From assembly GCA_964550615.1 (NCBI GenBank), contig CAZKAB010000013.1, positions 1-44,428 on the forward strand: a stretch of DNA of 44,428 bases, written 5' to 3'. Both the position numbers and the translations under genes were made by a program. This document shows positions 15,612-24,868 of this stretch, piece after piece. The notes beneath the pieces were generated by a model, which worked only from the letters and a program-made list of their open reading frames with translations, had not been told where the DNA came from and did not search any database. Each line of letters opens with the position of its first letter. The first letter of the stretch is position 1. This DNA comes from M55B144 sp964550615. Its GTDB lineage: Bacteria; Bipolaricaulota; Bipolaricaulia; UBA7950; UBA9294.

Positions 15612-16685
15612 ATGGAGAGAGAACGGCTATCAGAAGTCGGTTGGCGTATCCGTAGTATTCGGACCCGGAAACGGATGCCGCTCCGTTCTCTGGCCACTGC
15701 TTCTGGCTTATCCGTAGGCTTCCTTTCGCAAATTGAGCGTGGACTGTCGTCGTTCTCAATTTCGTCGCTGCGGTCGATCTGTCAGGCACTGGACGTCCCG
15801 CTGGCAGACGTTCTCGTCATGTCGAACGGCCCCGGGAACGCAATTTTGGTGGACCCACGCCATTCATCCATTACGAAGGGAGACAACCGCCCACACGTAA
15901 GCCTTTCTGATGCGTCGATCAAGTATCGATTCCTGAGTACCGGGTTTCAGGGGCGCCGTTTCGAGGCGGTCATCGGAGAGATGGCACCGGGCAGTCACCA
16001 CGAGCCTCACACCCACGAAGGGGAGGAATTCGGGTACGTTCTCGAAGGTGAAATCGTGTTGACCTTCGATGAAGAGTCGCACGAATTGGGTGTAGGCGAC
16101 AGTTATCACCTGATGGCGTCTACTCTGCACGCGTGCAACGCGGACGGTGGAGGTGCCAAGCTGTTGTGGGTTCATACGGCCCGATACGTGCGGGCGTTGA
16201 GTCTCCTGGGAAACGAAACACTCCCTGCTGGAACGCTCCCTCCCCCTCCAATAGAAGACAGAAGCCGGCCGGCACTGGTAAACCTCTCGCAGAACGCGGT
16301 CCACTATCGCTTCCTGAGTGGCAACCTGCCCGGCGCGCAGCTTCGGGTATTCGTGGCGGAGATTCCGGCGGAGAGAGCGGAACAACCCACGGTGTTCGAG
16401 GGAGAGGAGTTTGGCTACGTACTCGAAGGACGGATCCAGCTAACGGTCGATGAAGATTCGTACCCGCTGGGCGCGGGCGACTGTTACCACGTCCCGGCTG
16501 CCTCAGCGCGCAGCTACCGTGTCGACGGTTCGTCGAGCGCAAAGCTGCTCTGGGTTCAGATGGGAGCCGGTTCGCGGGAAGCGGAGGCAGTCTGGAACGA
16601 GGCTATCGAGGGGGCTATACAACCCGAAGATCGATCTGCAATTGAAGCAAAGCCGCGTCATAGGAGGAATAGATGTACAGATTGA
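15612..16685 (+). CDS. XRE-family regulator with two tandem cupin domains
   Basis: A 357-residue regulator. Residues ~6-70 form the XRE helix-turn-helix (LATASGLSVGFLSQIERGLS). Two cupin domains follow, about 103-190 and 229-317, clearly duplicated: each has KYRFLS/HYRFLS, GEEFGYVLEG and KLLWV. The usual family architecture is one HTH plus one cupin in ~180-190 residues, so this is double-length. The first cupin keeps histidines His133, His135 and His173 for a metal or ligand; in the second the equivalent positions are Thr, Phe and Ser/Arg. ATG 15612 is the first in-frame start after the promoter. The 3' end overlaps hyuA by 13 bases. It probably senses a small molecule (hydantoin, amino acid or nucleobase-like) and controls the operon downstream. 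Confidence 0.87.
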   Translation: MERERLSEVGWRIRSIRTRKRMPLRSLATASGLSVGFLSQIERGLSSFSISSLRSICQALDVPLADVLVMSNGPGNAILVDPRHSSITKGDNRPHVSLSDASIKYRFLSTGFQGRRFEAVIGEMAPGSHHEPHTHEGEEFGYVLEGEIVLTFDEESHELGVGDSYHLMASTLHACNADGGGAKLLWVHTARYVRALSLLGNETLPAGTLPPPPIEDRSRPALVNLSQNAVHYRFLSGNLPGAQLRVFVAEIPAERAEQPTVFEGEEFGYVLEGRIQLTVDEDSYPLGAGDCYHVPAASARSYRVDGSSSAKLLWVQMGAGSREAEAVWNEAIEGAIQPEDRSAIEAKPRHRRNRCTD

Positions 16686-18718
16686 GTACGGACGTGGGCG
16701 GAACCTTCACAGACGGTGTAGTGCTCGACGAACAGTCGGGGCGCGTCGTCGTTAGCAAGGTTTCGTCTACGCCTCACAACCCGGCGATCGGTACGGTCGA
16801 GTCCATCGAGAAGTTTGCAATCCCGCTACGAGATGTGTCGTTCCTTTCGCACGGGACGACAGTCGTCATCAACGCACTGATCGAAGGCAAAGGGGCAAAG
16901 ACCGCACTCATAACAACCAGGGGCTTCCGTGACGTCCTTGAAATCGGCCGGTCCAACCGGACAGAGATGTATGACGCGCTCTACAGCAAGCCCCGCCCTC
17001 TCGTTCCTCGCCACCTTCGGTTGGAAGTGGGCGAGCGGATCGACGCAAAGGGACACGTGCTCTGTGCACTGTCGGAAAATGAGCTCGAGGGGATTCTTGA
17101 AGTGCTGGTTCGACAGAAGGTCTCATCAGTCGCCGTCTGTCTGCTCAACGCGTATGCAAACCCGGAGCACGAAGTCCAGATTGGTAATTTCCTCCGCGAC
17201 AAACTACCCAATGCGACTGTGTCGCTCTCGCACCTTATCACTCGTCGCTACTACGAGTACGAGCGAACGAGCACGACAACGCAGAATGCCTATGTCATGC
17301 CGGTTGTGCGGACCTACCTCGATCACCTTGAACGCGAGCTAAGGAATCGTGAGTTCGCGCAAGTCCTGCAAATCATGCAGTCAAATGGCGGCGTGATGGC
17401 AGCCTCCGTCGCGCGCGATATGCCGATCGCCATGGTCGAATCCGGACCCGCAGGGGGTGCGATCGGTGCGGCGGAACTGGCGAAGCTGGCAGGCTACGAG
17501 AACGTTATCTCCTACGATATGGGCGGCACCACGGCAAAGACCTCGATCATCACCGGTGGCCTTCCCGAGACGACAGAACAGTATCTGGTCGAGGGACGCC
17601 CGATCCTTCTCCCGGTTGTCGATCTTCGGGAGATCGGGGCGGGCGGCGGAAGCATAGCGTGGATCGACGAGGCCGGTGCGATGCACGTTGGACCCCAGAG
17701 TTCTGGAGCCGACCCGGGACCGGCCTGCTATCAACGCGGGGGTACCGAACCGACCGTTACGGACGCGAACCTGCAGTTAGGACTTCTCGATCCTGACTAC
17801 TTTCTCGGTGGAGAGATGCAGATTTCGCCCGAACTTGCCCGCGCCGCGATCAAGAAGGTGGGAGACCACTTCGATCTGAGCGTGGATGAGGCGGCGCTCG
17901 GCATTGTGAAGATCGTCAACACCAACATGTCGGGTCTCTTGCAGTCGATGACGGTAAAGCGAGGGTACGATCCACGAGAGTTTGCGATGGTTGCTTTCGG
18001 CGGAGCCGGCCCAATTCACGCAAGTGCTATTGCCAAGGAGCTCGGCGTTCCCACGGTAATCGTCCCACCGTACTCGGGCGTATTCTCCGCCTGGGGGATG
18101 CTGATGGCCGACCTACGCCACGACCTCAGCCAGACGTTCATTGCACCACTCGACGGCGCAGACGCAAAGGCGGTAAGTGAGCTGTTCGGCCAATTGGAGG
18201 GCCGGATCATCCGGGTTTTCGAAAAAGAGAACGTCGATCAATCCGCTGTGACCATCACGCACCAGCTTGATCTCCGCTACGTCGGGCAAGAGCACACGCT
18301 GGCCGTGACGGCGGCGGCCGCATTCAGCGAAACGGGCAAGCTGGAGCTCGCAAAGGCGTTCGATGAGCAACATCTCCGGATCTACGGACACAACGCGCCG
18401 GAGGAGCCGAAGGAAATCGTTTCGCTCAAAGTGATCGGATTGGGAAACGTCACCAAGCCGACGCTCGAGCGCATCCCCGTGGGTAAGAAGATGCCGAACA
18501 GTGAGGCCAAGCTTGGCAACAGGGACGTATACGTGGGCAAGGGGAGGTACCTGTCGTTCGACATCTATCGCCGCGATCTCTTGCAGGCGGGGAACGTTGT
18601 CCGCGGGCCTGCAGTCATCGAGGAGGTCACTGCAACGACAGTCGTGGAACAAGGACAGGCGTGCGAGGTCGATCCGTACGGCACCCTGATCATCTCAATC
18701 AATAAGGAGGGCCGATGA
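16673..18718 (+). CDS. hyuA: Hydantoinase A / N-methylhydantoinase subunit (HyuA family)
   Basis: The 681-residue protein has the ATP-binding start STDVGGTFTDGVVLDE (residues 5-20), HGTTVVINALIEGKGAKTAL, and the GAGGGSIAWID...GPQSSGADPGPACY segment near residues 320-350, all standard in HyuA. With HyuB it forms the ATP-dependent amidohydrolase that opens cyclic imides such as hydantoin, N-methylhydantoin or 5-oxoproline in the cytoplasm; related proteins are acetone carboxylase subunits. AGGAGGAAT lies before ATG 16673. The 3' end overlaps hyuB as ATGA. Length is as expected. Whether the substrate is N-methylhydantoin, 5-oxoproline or another ring is not decided by the sequence; the creatininase/creatinase pair downstream favours creatinine-derived rings. 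Confidence 0.9.
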   Translation: MYRLSTDVGGTFTDGVVLDEQSGRVVVSKVSSTPHNPAIGTVESIEKFAIPLRDVSFLSHGTTVVINALIEGKGAKTALITTRGFRDVLEIGRSNRTEMYDALYSKPRPLVPRHLRLEVGERIDAKGHVLCALSENELEGILEVLVRQKVSSVAVCLLNAYANPEHEVQIGNFLRDKLPNATVSLSHLITRRYYEYERTSTTTQNAYVMPVVRTYLDHLERELRNREFAQVLQIMQSNGGVMAASVARDMPIAMVESGPAGGAIGAAELAKLAGYENVISYDMGGTTAKTSIITGGLPETTEQYLVEGRPILLPVVDLREIGAGGGSIAWIDEAGAMHVGPQSSGADPGPACYQRGGTEPTVTDANLQLGLLDPDYFLGGEMQISPELARAAIKKVGDHFDLSVDEAALGIVKIVNTNMSGLLQSMTVKRGYDPREFAMVAFGGAGPIHASAIAKELGVPTVIVPPYSGVFSAWGMLMADLRHDLSQTFIAPLDGADAKAVSELFGQLEGRIIRVFEKENVDQSAVTITHQLDLRYVGQEHTLAVTAAAAFSETGKLELAKAFDEQHLRIYGHNAPEEPKEIVSLKVIGLGNVTKPTLERIPVGKKMPNSEAKLGNRDVYVGKGRYLSFDIYRRDLLQAGNVVRGPAVIEEVTATTVVEQGQACEVDPYGTLIISINKEGR

Positions 18719-20481
18719 GAACGGACCCGATCACACTCGAAGTCATCCGCAATCGTCTCGTTGCTGCGAGCCGCGACATCCGGCGGACGATCGAGCGCGC
18801 TGCCTATAGCCCAATCTTGTACGAGGTTGTCGACTTCAGTTGCGGCATTTTGGACAGCGAGGCAAATCTAATCGCTGAAACGCCGGGGCTGCCGATATTT
18901 CTTGCCAATCTGGGCTACGCCGTGCTGTCGACGTACGAGACAATCGGCCGGGAGAATCTACGCCCGGGTGATATCATCCTCTGCAACGATCCCTACAACG
19001 GCGGTGGGACCCACTGCCCCGACTTGGTAGTCCTTTGTCCGGCGTTTCACGACGGGAAGATCCGGGGATGGGCAGCGTTTCGCGGACACACAGTCGACAT
19101 GGGAGGCATTTACCCCGGCGGGTGGTACAGCGATACAACCGAGGTTTATCAGGAGGGATTTCGGCTGCCTCCGGTTAAGCTGGTGGTGGAAGGAACACCG
19201 AATGAGGAAGTGTTCCGGCTGATCCGCGCCAATACGCGGGTGCCTGACGCTGTGCTCGGAGACATCCGCGCCATGGTCGCCGCCGTGCGGAAGGGGAGCC
19301 AGCGCTTCCTTGAAGTGATCGATCGCTTCGGGTTGGACGTAACACTCGCCGCGTTGAACGAGATGCTGGTGCAGGGTGAGAAGCTGGCACGCGCAGCGGT
19401 ACGGAGAATCCCGAATGGGGTTTACGAAGCGGAGGCGATCCTCGACGGAGACGGCAACGACGATGCGCCGCTGGATGAGAAGATCCTTTTGAAACTGAAG
19501 ATCACCGTCGAAGATGACGAGATGACAGCCGACTTCACCGGGACGGGGGCACAGAATCGAGGACCGATGAACACGCCGGAGCCGTCCACGATCTCGGCCA
19601 CTCGGTACGCGTTCAAGATCGTCACCACACCGCACCTTCCAAGCAACGAGGGCTTCTTCCGAGCACTGAACATCGTGATCCCCGATGGGAGCTTCCTCAA
19701 ACCACACTTCCCTGCCGCGTGCGCCATGTGGCCAACACCGTCCTCAACGATCCCCGACTTATTCCTCAAGGCACTGGCCCCGGCGATCCCGGATCGGGTT
19801 CGCGGAGGACACTTCGGGGATGCGATGGCCAACTTCATCTATGGGATCGATCCGTCTTCTGGGAAGTATTACGTCTGCGCTGAAGCGGACGCCGGAGGAT
19901 ACGGAGGCAAGCCGACAGAGGACGGGGAGTGCGCTCTCTTTTCAATGACACTGGGCGATACCTACAACGTGCCGGCGGAGGTCGTCGAGGTGCGATACCC
20001 GTGGAGGGTCGAGCGGTTCGAGCTTCGACAGGATTCCGGCGGCGCGGGAAAGTATCGTGGAGGGCTTGGTGTGGTTCGCGACTATCGGCTCGGGTTCGAT
20101 GCCGGTCTCACCGTAACGACCGACCGCGTGAAGTACACCCCGCCGTGGGGCGTGTTCGGAGGAGACGCAGGTGCCACGAATATCACCATTGTGACGCGCA
20201 ACGATGGGAAGAAGGAAGAGTGGAGGAAGATCTCGAATCTTCCGCTGAAGAAGGGAGACGTCGTGAGCTTCCGCGGCGGTGGAGGCGGCGGGTACGGTCT
20301 CCCTCTCGATCGGAAGACGGAAGCGGTTCTCGCCGATGTAGTCAACGGCTACGTATCGATTGAGAAGGCGGAGAAGGACTACGGCGTGGTTGTCGATCCG
20401 ACTACGCTGGCAATCGATCGAGGAGCAACGAAGGAGCGAAAGGCGAAAATGGCGTCCCGGAAAGGGCGGAACAGATCATGA
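18715..20481 (+). CDS. hyuB: Hydantoinase B / N-methylhydantoinase subunit (HyuB family)
   Basis: The 588-residue protein shows DPITLEVIRNRLVAASRDI at its N-terminus, CNDPYNGGGTHCPDL near residue 90, and GGYGLPLDR near the C-terminus, as in HyuB and acetone carboxylase alpha-type proteins. It is the catalytic partner of HyuA for ring opening of cyclic amides. ATG 18715 overlaps the hyuA stop by four bases, and GGAGGG lies upstream, so the two subunits are made together. Its own stop overlaps the next start, again as ATGA. Length is slightly above the 500-580 typical of the family owing to a basic C-terminal tail. Confidence 0.9.
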   Translation: MRTDPITLEVIRNRLVAASRDIRRTIERAAYSPILYEVVDFSCGILDSEANLIAETPGLPIFLANLGYAVLSTYETIGRENLRPGDIILCNDPYNGGGTHCPDLVVLCPAFHDGKIRGWAAFRGHTVDMGGIYPGGWYSDTTEVYQEGFRLPPVKLVVEGTPNEEVFRLIRANTRVPDAVLGDIRAMVAAVRKGSQRFLEVIDRFGLDVTLAALNEMLVQGEKLARAAVRRIPNGVYEAEAILDGDGNDDAPLDEKILLKLKITVEDDEMTADFTGTGAQNRGPMNTPEPSTISATRYAFKIVTTPHLPSNEGFFRALNIVIPDGSFLKPHFPAACAMWPTPSSTIPDLFLKALAPAIPDRVRGGHFGDAMANFIYGIDPSSGKYYVCAEADAGGYGGKPTEDGECALFSMTLGDTYNVPAEVVEVRYPWRVERFELRQDSGGAGKYRGGLGVVRDYRLGFDAGLTVTTDRVKYTPPWGVFGGDAGATNITIVTRNDGKKEEWRKISNLPLKKGDVVSFRGGGGGGYGLPLDRKTEAVLADVVNGYVSIEKAEKDYGVVVDPTTLAIDRGATKERKAKMASRKGRNRS

Positions 20482-20915
20482 CAGTGCGGCTTCGATTCGA
20501 GTTCGAGCGCGGGGGAGCATTCACAGCAGTGCTTCGACCCGATCTCGCTCCGCAGACGGTCAGTGCGGTTCGGGCGATGCTCCCAATTCGTGCAACCGTG
20601 TACCACTCAAGATGGTCTGGTCGAGAGATCAACTTCCCGGTGAAGAGCCCGAAGGCCGTGCCCCGTGAGCAGCAGACATCCACGGTCAACACCGGCGACG
20701 TTATCTACTGGAAGGAATGGGAGATCGCCGAAGGAGCGAACGAAGCACTCGCCATCTATTATGGCGCGGAAGTGACGCGTGATCACCGCGGGTACCTTCC
20801 GGTCAACGTGTTTGCCCGCGTCCCGGAGGCGGAGTGGCAGACAATTGAGGAGATCGGGGTGCGGATCTGGAAAAACGGAACTGAGAACGTAACCGTGTCG
20901 GAGGAAGTGGATTGA
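20478..20915 (+). CDS. DUF3830 family protein (cyclophilin-like fold)
   Basis: A 145-residue protein resembling DUF3830: FEFERGGAFTAVLRPDLAPQTV at the start, a central AVYHSRWSGREI-type segment and NVFARV near the end. The family has a cyclophilin-like barrel and is repeatedly found beside amidohydrolases, peptidases and peptide transporters; its biochemical function is unknown to me. It overlaps hyuB at the start and the M24 peptidase at the end (TGATG), so it is part of the same translationally coupled unit. Confidence 0.75.
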   Translation: MTVRLRFEFERGGAFTAVLRPDLAPQTVSAVRAMLPIRATVYHSRWSGREINFPVKSPKAVPREQQTSTVNTGDVIYWKEWEIAEGANEALAIYYGAEVTRDHRGYLPVNVFARVPEAEWQTIEEIGVRIWKNGTENVTVSEEVD

Positions 20916-22024
20916 TGTCGACAGATGAGTTGGCTTGCAGGCTGGATACGGTTCAGCACGTCTTAAAGAAGGTCGATGCGGCAATCGCTGTCTTCGGCCT
21001 GTCGTCCAACTTGCGCTATCTCACCGGCTTCAGCGACGAACCGGGAGAGCGGCTTCTGCTGCTTGCCGTCCCCAGCAAGGGAGAAGCGACCATGATCGTG
21101 CCGGCACTGTACGCTGATCAGGTCGATGCGCAATCTCCGCCCGCAGCTCTTAGGGTGTGGAAGGACGGAGATGATCCGCAAGTCATGCTGCGCGAGATCG
21201 CGGATGAGGTGAGCCACATCCCCGGCAAGGTTCTTCTGGATGACTCTCTATGGGCTGTCTTCGCGCTGCAGGTGCAGGCGGCGTTCCTCGGACGACCTTT
21301 CGGGTTAGCGTCCGCGGCGATGGCGCCTCTGCGCGAGCGAAAGGATGATGAGGAGCTCGCTGCGATGCGGCGCGCCGGCGCGATCGCCGATGCGGCATTC
21401 GCCGCGGTGACCGCGGAGCGAATCTCCGGCCTCACCGAGACCGGCCTTGCCCGCCGTCTTGAGGCGGCGATGCTCGATGGCGGTGCCGACGGTATCGCGT
21501 TCGAGACGCTCGTTGCAGCGGGACCGAACAGCTCACTGCCGCATTACCGTGCCGGGACGAGGAAGATCGAGTCAGGGGACCTGGTAATCCTCGACTACGG
21601 CTGCCGCCTTAATGGCTACTGTTCAGATATTTCACGAACTGTCGTCTGCGGGAAGGCGCCTGCCGAGCAATACAGGGTACACAAGGCGGTGGTAGAAGCG
21701 CACTGGGCTGCCCGAGAGAAGGTTGCCCCGGGCGTGGAAGCCCAGGAGGTCGACGCAGCCGCCCGTGATGTTCTCGTCTCAGCAGGCTACGGTGCTCAGT
21801 TCGTCCACCGGACGGGACACGGCATCGGGCTCGACGTTCACGAGCCTCCCTACATCGTGAACGGAAACAGGCAGAAACTAGAAGAAGGGATGACATTTTC
21901 AATCGAACCGGGAGCGTACTTCCCGGAAGCCTATGGCGTAAGAATCGAGGATGTAGTTGTAGTGACTGGAGTGGGGGCGAAGGCCATGACACACGCTCCG
22001 CAGGAGCTGCTTTGCGTGGCATGA
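20915..22024 (+). CDS. M24-family metallopeptidase (Xaa-Pro dipeptidase/aminopeptidase type)
   Basis: The 369-residue protein has the N-terminal creatinase-like domain (residues 1-125, with SSNLRYLTGFS) and a C-terminal pita-bread catalytic domain with all five metal ligands: Asp in LVILDYG, Asp in YCSDISRT, His in HRTGHGIGLD, Glu in SIEPGAY and Glu in VRIEDV. It should hydrolyse dipeptides or an N-acylated amino acid in the cytoplasm using two metal ions. ATG 20915 overlaps the DUF3830 stop; a TTG three bases earlier is less likely. Its intact metal site contrasts with the second M24 protein at 28720-29910. In this operon it may cleave peptides imported by the downstream transporter. Confidence 0.88.
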   Translation: MSTDELACRLDTVQHVLKKVDAAIAVFGLSSNLRYLTGFSDEPGERLLLLAVPSKGEATMIVPALYADQVDAQSPPAALRVWKDGDDPQVMLREIADEVSHIPGKVLLDDSLWAVFALQVQAAFLGRPFGLASAAMAPLRERKDDEELAAMRRAGAIADAAFAAVTAERISGLTETGLARRLEAAMLDGGADGIAFETLVAAGPNSSLPHYRAGTRKIESGDLVILDYGCRLNGYCSDISRTVVCGKAPAEQYRVHKAVVEAHWAAREKVAPGVEAQEVDAAARDVLVSAGYGAQFVHRTGHGIGLDVHEPPYIVNGNRQKLEEGMTFSIEPGAYFPEAYGVRIEDVVVVTGVGAKAMTHAPQELLCVA

Positions 22025-22145
22025 TCCGCTTCGCGTGTCGCCGCTGATCCACTGTACAAAGTGGAAGAGAAAGGAGGTGCAGCGTAATTAGAACACACGG
22101 CAGTAGGTGCTTGGTTAGACAGGGGAAATTAGGAGGTGATGCGAA

Positions 22146-23771
22146 GTGAAGATGAAGTTGTTTGTTGTATCGCTGCTGCTTCTGTTCGCAGTGGCACTGG
22201 TGACATGGGGAGCCACTGATAACGTCGTGGTGATTAATGGATATCCCGTCATTACGGCGGATCCAGCCACGGCATCTGACTGGTACGACACGGAAGCGAT
22301 GTACAACCTGTATAGCCCTCTGGTATATCCATCGCCCGAAGGCGGGGTGAGTGCACACCTGGCGACGGCCTGGGACCCGGTCGACGGAGACTTCACACAT
22401 TGGCGATTCACCCTGCGGCAGGGAGTGAAATTTCACTCCGGCTTCGAGATGACCGCCGAGGATGTTGCGTTTTCGATGACCCGTTTCATCGCAATGGGAA
22501 GAGGGAACTCGGGTCCGCTTGGGCAAGTGACTGCGCAGGTCGTTGATCGTTACACGGTCGATTTCCTTTTGGACAAGCCAAGCGCAATCTTCCCGGACAC
22601 GCTGGCCCTATTCTTCGTCGTGGATAAGGACTTGGTGCTGGCAAATGTCAAGACGTCCGGCAATTACGGTGACTTCGGAGATTACGGCGAGGACTGGCTT
22701 GCCACACATGACGCGGGCACCGGGCCGTACATGATGGTCAGTCATCTTCCCGGGCAGCGGCTGGATGCGGTCCGGTTCGTCGACTACTTCGAAGGATGGA
22801 GTGACGAGGGCTGGGGGCCGGACGAGGTACCGATCGAACGGCTTATATTCATCATGGAGACGGACTACACCACGCTGATGACGCTGATGAAAAGCGGAGA
22901 TCTGGATCTCGAAATCAACGGAGGGTGGACCCTTCCGCAGCTGGAGCAGATCCAGGCGGACCCGAATCTCGATCTCGCAAGTGTTTGGGCTCAGAACGTC
23001 ACGGTGTGGATGAACAGCAAGGTGGAGCCCACCGACGACGAGCACTTCCGCAAGGCGATCCTCTACGCGTTCGACTACGAGAGCATCGTCGGACCGTGGA
23101 AAGCGTTCGGGAACGGTGAGACGGGAATCTTCTTGCCCAACATGCCCGGCTATGTACCGATTGAGCCGCAGCCGCGGGCACAGAATCTGGAGCGGGCGCG
23201 CCAAGAACTGGCGCTCTCGAAGTACGCAGATAGCTTGGACGATGTGACGGTTGTTTTCCACTTCTGCGGCGGCCTTGACTTCGAAGAAGACATCGGCCTG
23301 CAGCTGCAAGCAGACATGGCCAAGCTCGGCATAAATGTGGAAGTGGCCGGCCCGCCGTGGCCGGAGTACTCCGGGGAGTGTTCGGCACCGGAAACAACTC
23401 CGAACATGACGGTATTCTTGTTCGCACCGCAGGCGGCGCCTACGGACGATTACTATACCTACTCGATGTTCTCGCCCAACGGTCTCGGGTGGATCTTTGA
23501 GGCGCACTGGTACTTCGAGGATCAGCAGCTTCTACAACTGCTCGATGCGACACGAGCGGAAACCGACCCGGTCGCACGTCTGGCGCTTTATGAGCAGGCG
23601 CAGCCGCTAATCGCGAGCCATGCGTTGGCCTTCTACCCATATCAGAAGCCAACACTGTTTGCGCATCAAGCCTACATCGCCGGTCCCATGGAGACGATTG
23701 TTTTCGTCGGACCAAGCGAAAACATGCACAACTGGCGGATCAACCTCGTATTGAAGGAGCAACTGCGCTGA
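22146..23771 (+). CDS. Family 5 extracellular solute-binding protein (importer 2)
   Basis: The 541-residue protein has a short signal peptide (MKMKLFVVSLLLLFAVALV) with no lipobox cysteine. Start GTG 22146 follows AGGAGGTGAT, a near-perfect ribosome box. The mature part is SBP_bac_5: WRFTLRQGVKFHSG, MTAEDVAFSM, GTGPYMMVSHLPGQ. It binds the substrate of the adjacent complete Dpp/Opp-type importer in the periplasm. A strong hairpin follows its stop, which should raise its level relative to the permeases. Sequence similarity to the first binding protein is only family-level, so different ligands are likely. Confidence 0.9.
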   Translation: MKMKLFVVSLLLLFAVALVTWGATDNVVVINGYPVITADPATASDWYDTEAMYNLYSPLVYPSPEGGVSAHLATAWDPVDGDFTHWRFTLRQGVKFHSGFEMTAEDVAFSMTRFIAMGRGNSGPLGQVTAQVVDRYTVDFLLDKPSAIFPDTLALFFVVDKDLVLANVKTSGNYGDFGDYGEDWLATHDAGTGPYMMVSHLPGQRLDAVRFVDYFEGWSDEGWGPDEVPIERLIFIMETDYTTLMTLMKSGDLDLEINGGWTLPQLEQIQADPNLDLASVWAQNVTVWMNSKVEPTDDEHFRKAILYAFDYESIVGPWKAFGNGETGIFLPNMPGYVPIEPQPRAQNLERARQELALSKYADSLDDVTVVFHFCGGLDFEEDIGLQLQADMAKLGINVEVAGPPWPEYSGECSAPETTPNMTVFLFAPQAAPTDDYYTYSMFSPNGLGWIFEAHWYFEDQQLLQLLDATRAETDPVARLALYEQAQPLIASHALAFYPYQKPTLFAHQAYIAGPMETIVFVGPSENMHNWRINLVLKEQLR

Positions 23772-23790
23772 GAACGGAAGACAGACAGGC

Positions 23791-23819
23791 GGGGAGCGGG
23801 CTCATCGAGCACGCTCCCC
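23791..23819 (+). other. Intercistronic stem-loop between binding protein and permease (importer 2)
   Basis: GGGGAGCG (23791-23798) pairs with CGCTCCCC (23812-23819); inside, GCTC and GAGC add four base pairs after one mismatch, leaving a 3-base loop. It lies in the 77-base gap before the permease and lacks a T-run. It parallels the hairpin of importer 1 at 4503-4537, though the sequences differ. Confidence 0.7.
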
Positions 23820-23848
23820 ATGGTTTACGCAACTGACGGGAGAAACCC

Positions 23849-24868
23849 ATGCTCGTGTTCATCGGCAAACGTTTATTCCAGTCTCTGTTTGTCCTGTTCG
23901 GGTTGTCGATTCTGATCTTTTTCATCGCGCGGGTCATGCCCGGTGACCCGGCCCGCGCCGCACTCGGACATCTCGCGACTCCGGAGCAAGTGGAACGGAT
24001 GCGAGAGGAGATGCATCTCAACGACCCATTCCCCGTCCAGTACTACTACTGGCTCCGAAACCTGCTCCACGGTGATTTGGGGAGATCGTCCTACACGCGC
24101 CGCCCGGTCACCACGGATTTGGCTCAGTATATCCCGGCAACGTTCGAGTTGATACTTTTCGCCACGCTCATTTCCGCCATCGTCGGACAACTGACCGGCG
24201 TCCTTGCCGGTTTCTTCCGCAACTCGTGGTTCGACGGCGCGTCACGCTTGGTCTCGTACCTCGGAATCGCGACGCCGTCATTCGTGGTTGCGATCCTTCT
24301 CTTGTTCATCTTCAGCCAAGTGCTCAAACTCGCGCCCGGCGTCGGGCGGCTCCCGTTGTTGATGATGCCACCCCCGCGGATCACCGGATTCATGACGATC
24401 GACGGCCTCTTGGCGGGACGGCCGGACGTTACCCTGACGGCGCTGAAACATATGGCCCTTCCGGCGATCAGTCTTGCGGTGATCCACATAGCCCAGGAAG
24501 GTCGGATCACAAGGACATCGATCGTCGAGAATATGCAGAAGGACTATATTACCGTGCACAAGGTCCATGGGATCCGGACGTCGAAGTTGCTATTCAAGTA
24601 CCTATTGAAGCCGTCGATCATCCCGACTGTCACAGTTATGGGGCTTGATTTCGCATTTCTGATGTCGAACGCATTCCTCGTTGAGATGGTCTACATGTGG
24701 CCGGGATTCTCCCGGTACGCGGTGACAGCGATGCTCAACAAGGACCTGAACGCAATCGTCGCCGTGGTTCTCGTTATCGGTCTGACGTTCGCACTCGTGA
24801 ACCTGCTGGTGGACATCATCATCATGGGGCTGGATCCTACGGTGAGGCTTCGTCGAGGAGGTGGCTAG
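23849..24868 (+). CDS. dppB: Peptide/nickel-type ABC transporter permease, DppB-like (importer 2)
   Basis: A 339-residue inner-membrane protein with the DppB start (GKRLFQSLFVLFGLSILIF), the periplasmic DPFPVQYYYWLRNLLHGDLG segment and five more membrane helices. The ATPase-contacting loop reads DYITVHKVHGIRTSKLLFKY; the usual 'ARAKG' is 'VHKVHG' here, a mild departure. ATG 23849 lies behind GGGAG. It ends immediately before dppC with no spacing, so the channel pair is co-translated. Confidence 0.9.
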   Translation: MLVFIGKRLFQSLFVLFGLSILIFFIARVMPGDPARAALGHLATPEQVERMREEMHLNDPFPVQYYYWLRNLLHGDLGRSSYTRRPVTTDLAQYIPATFELILFATLISAIVGQLTGVLAGFFRNSWFDGASRLVSYLGIATPSFVVAILLLFIFSQVLKLAPGVGRLPLLMMPPPRITGFMTIDGLLAGRPDVTLTALKHMALPAISLAVIHIAQEGRITRTSIVENMQKDYITVHKVHGIRTSKLLFKYLLKPSIIPTVTVMGLDFAFLMSNAFLVEMVYMWPGFSRYAVTAMLNKDLNAIVAVVLVIGLTFALVNLLVDIIIMGLDPTVRLRRGGG

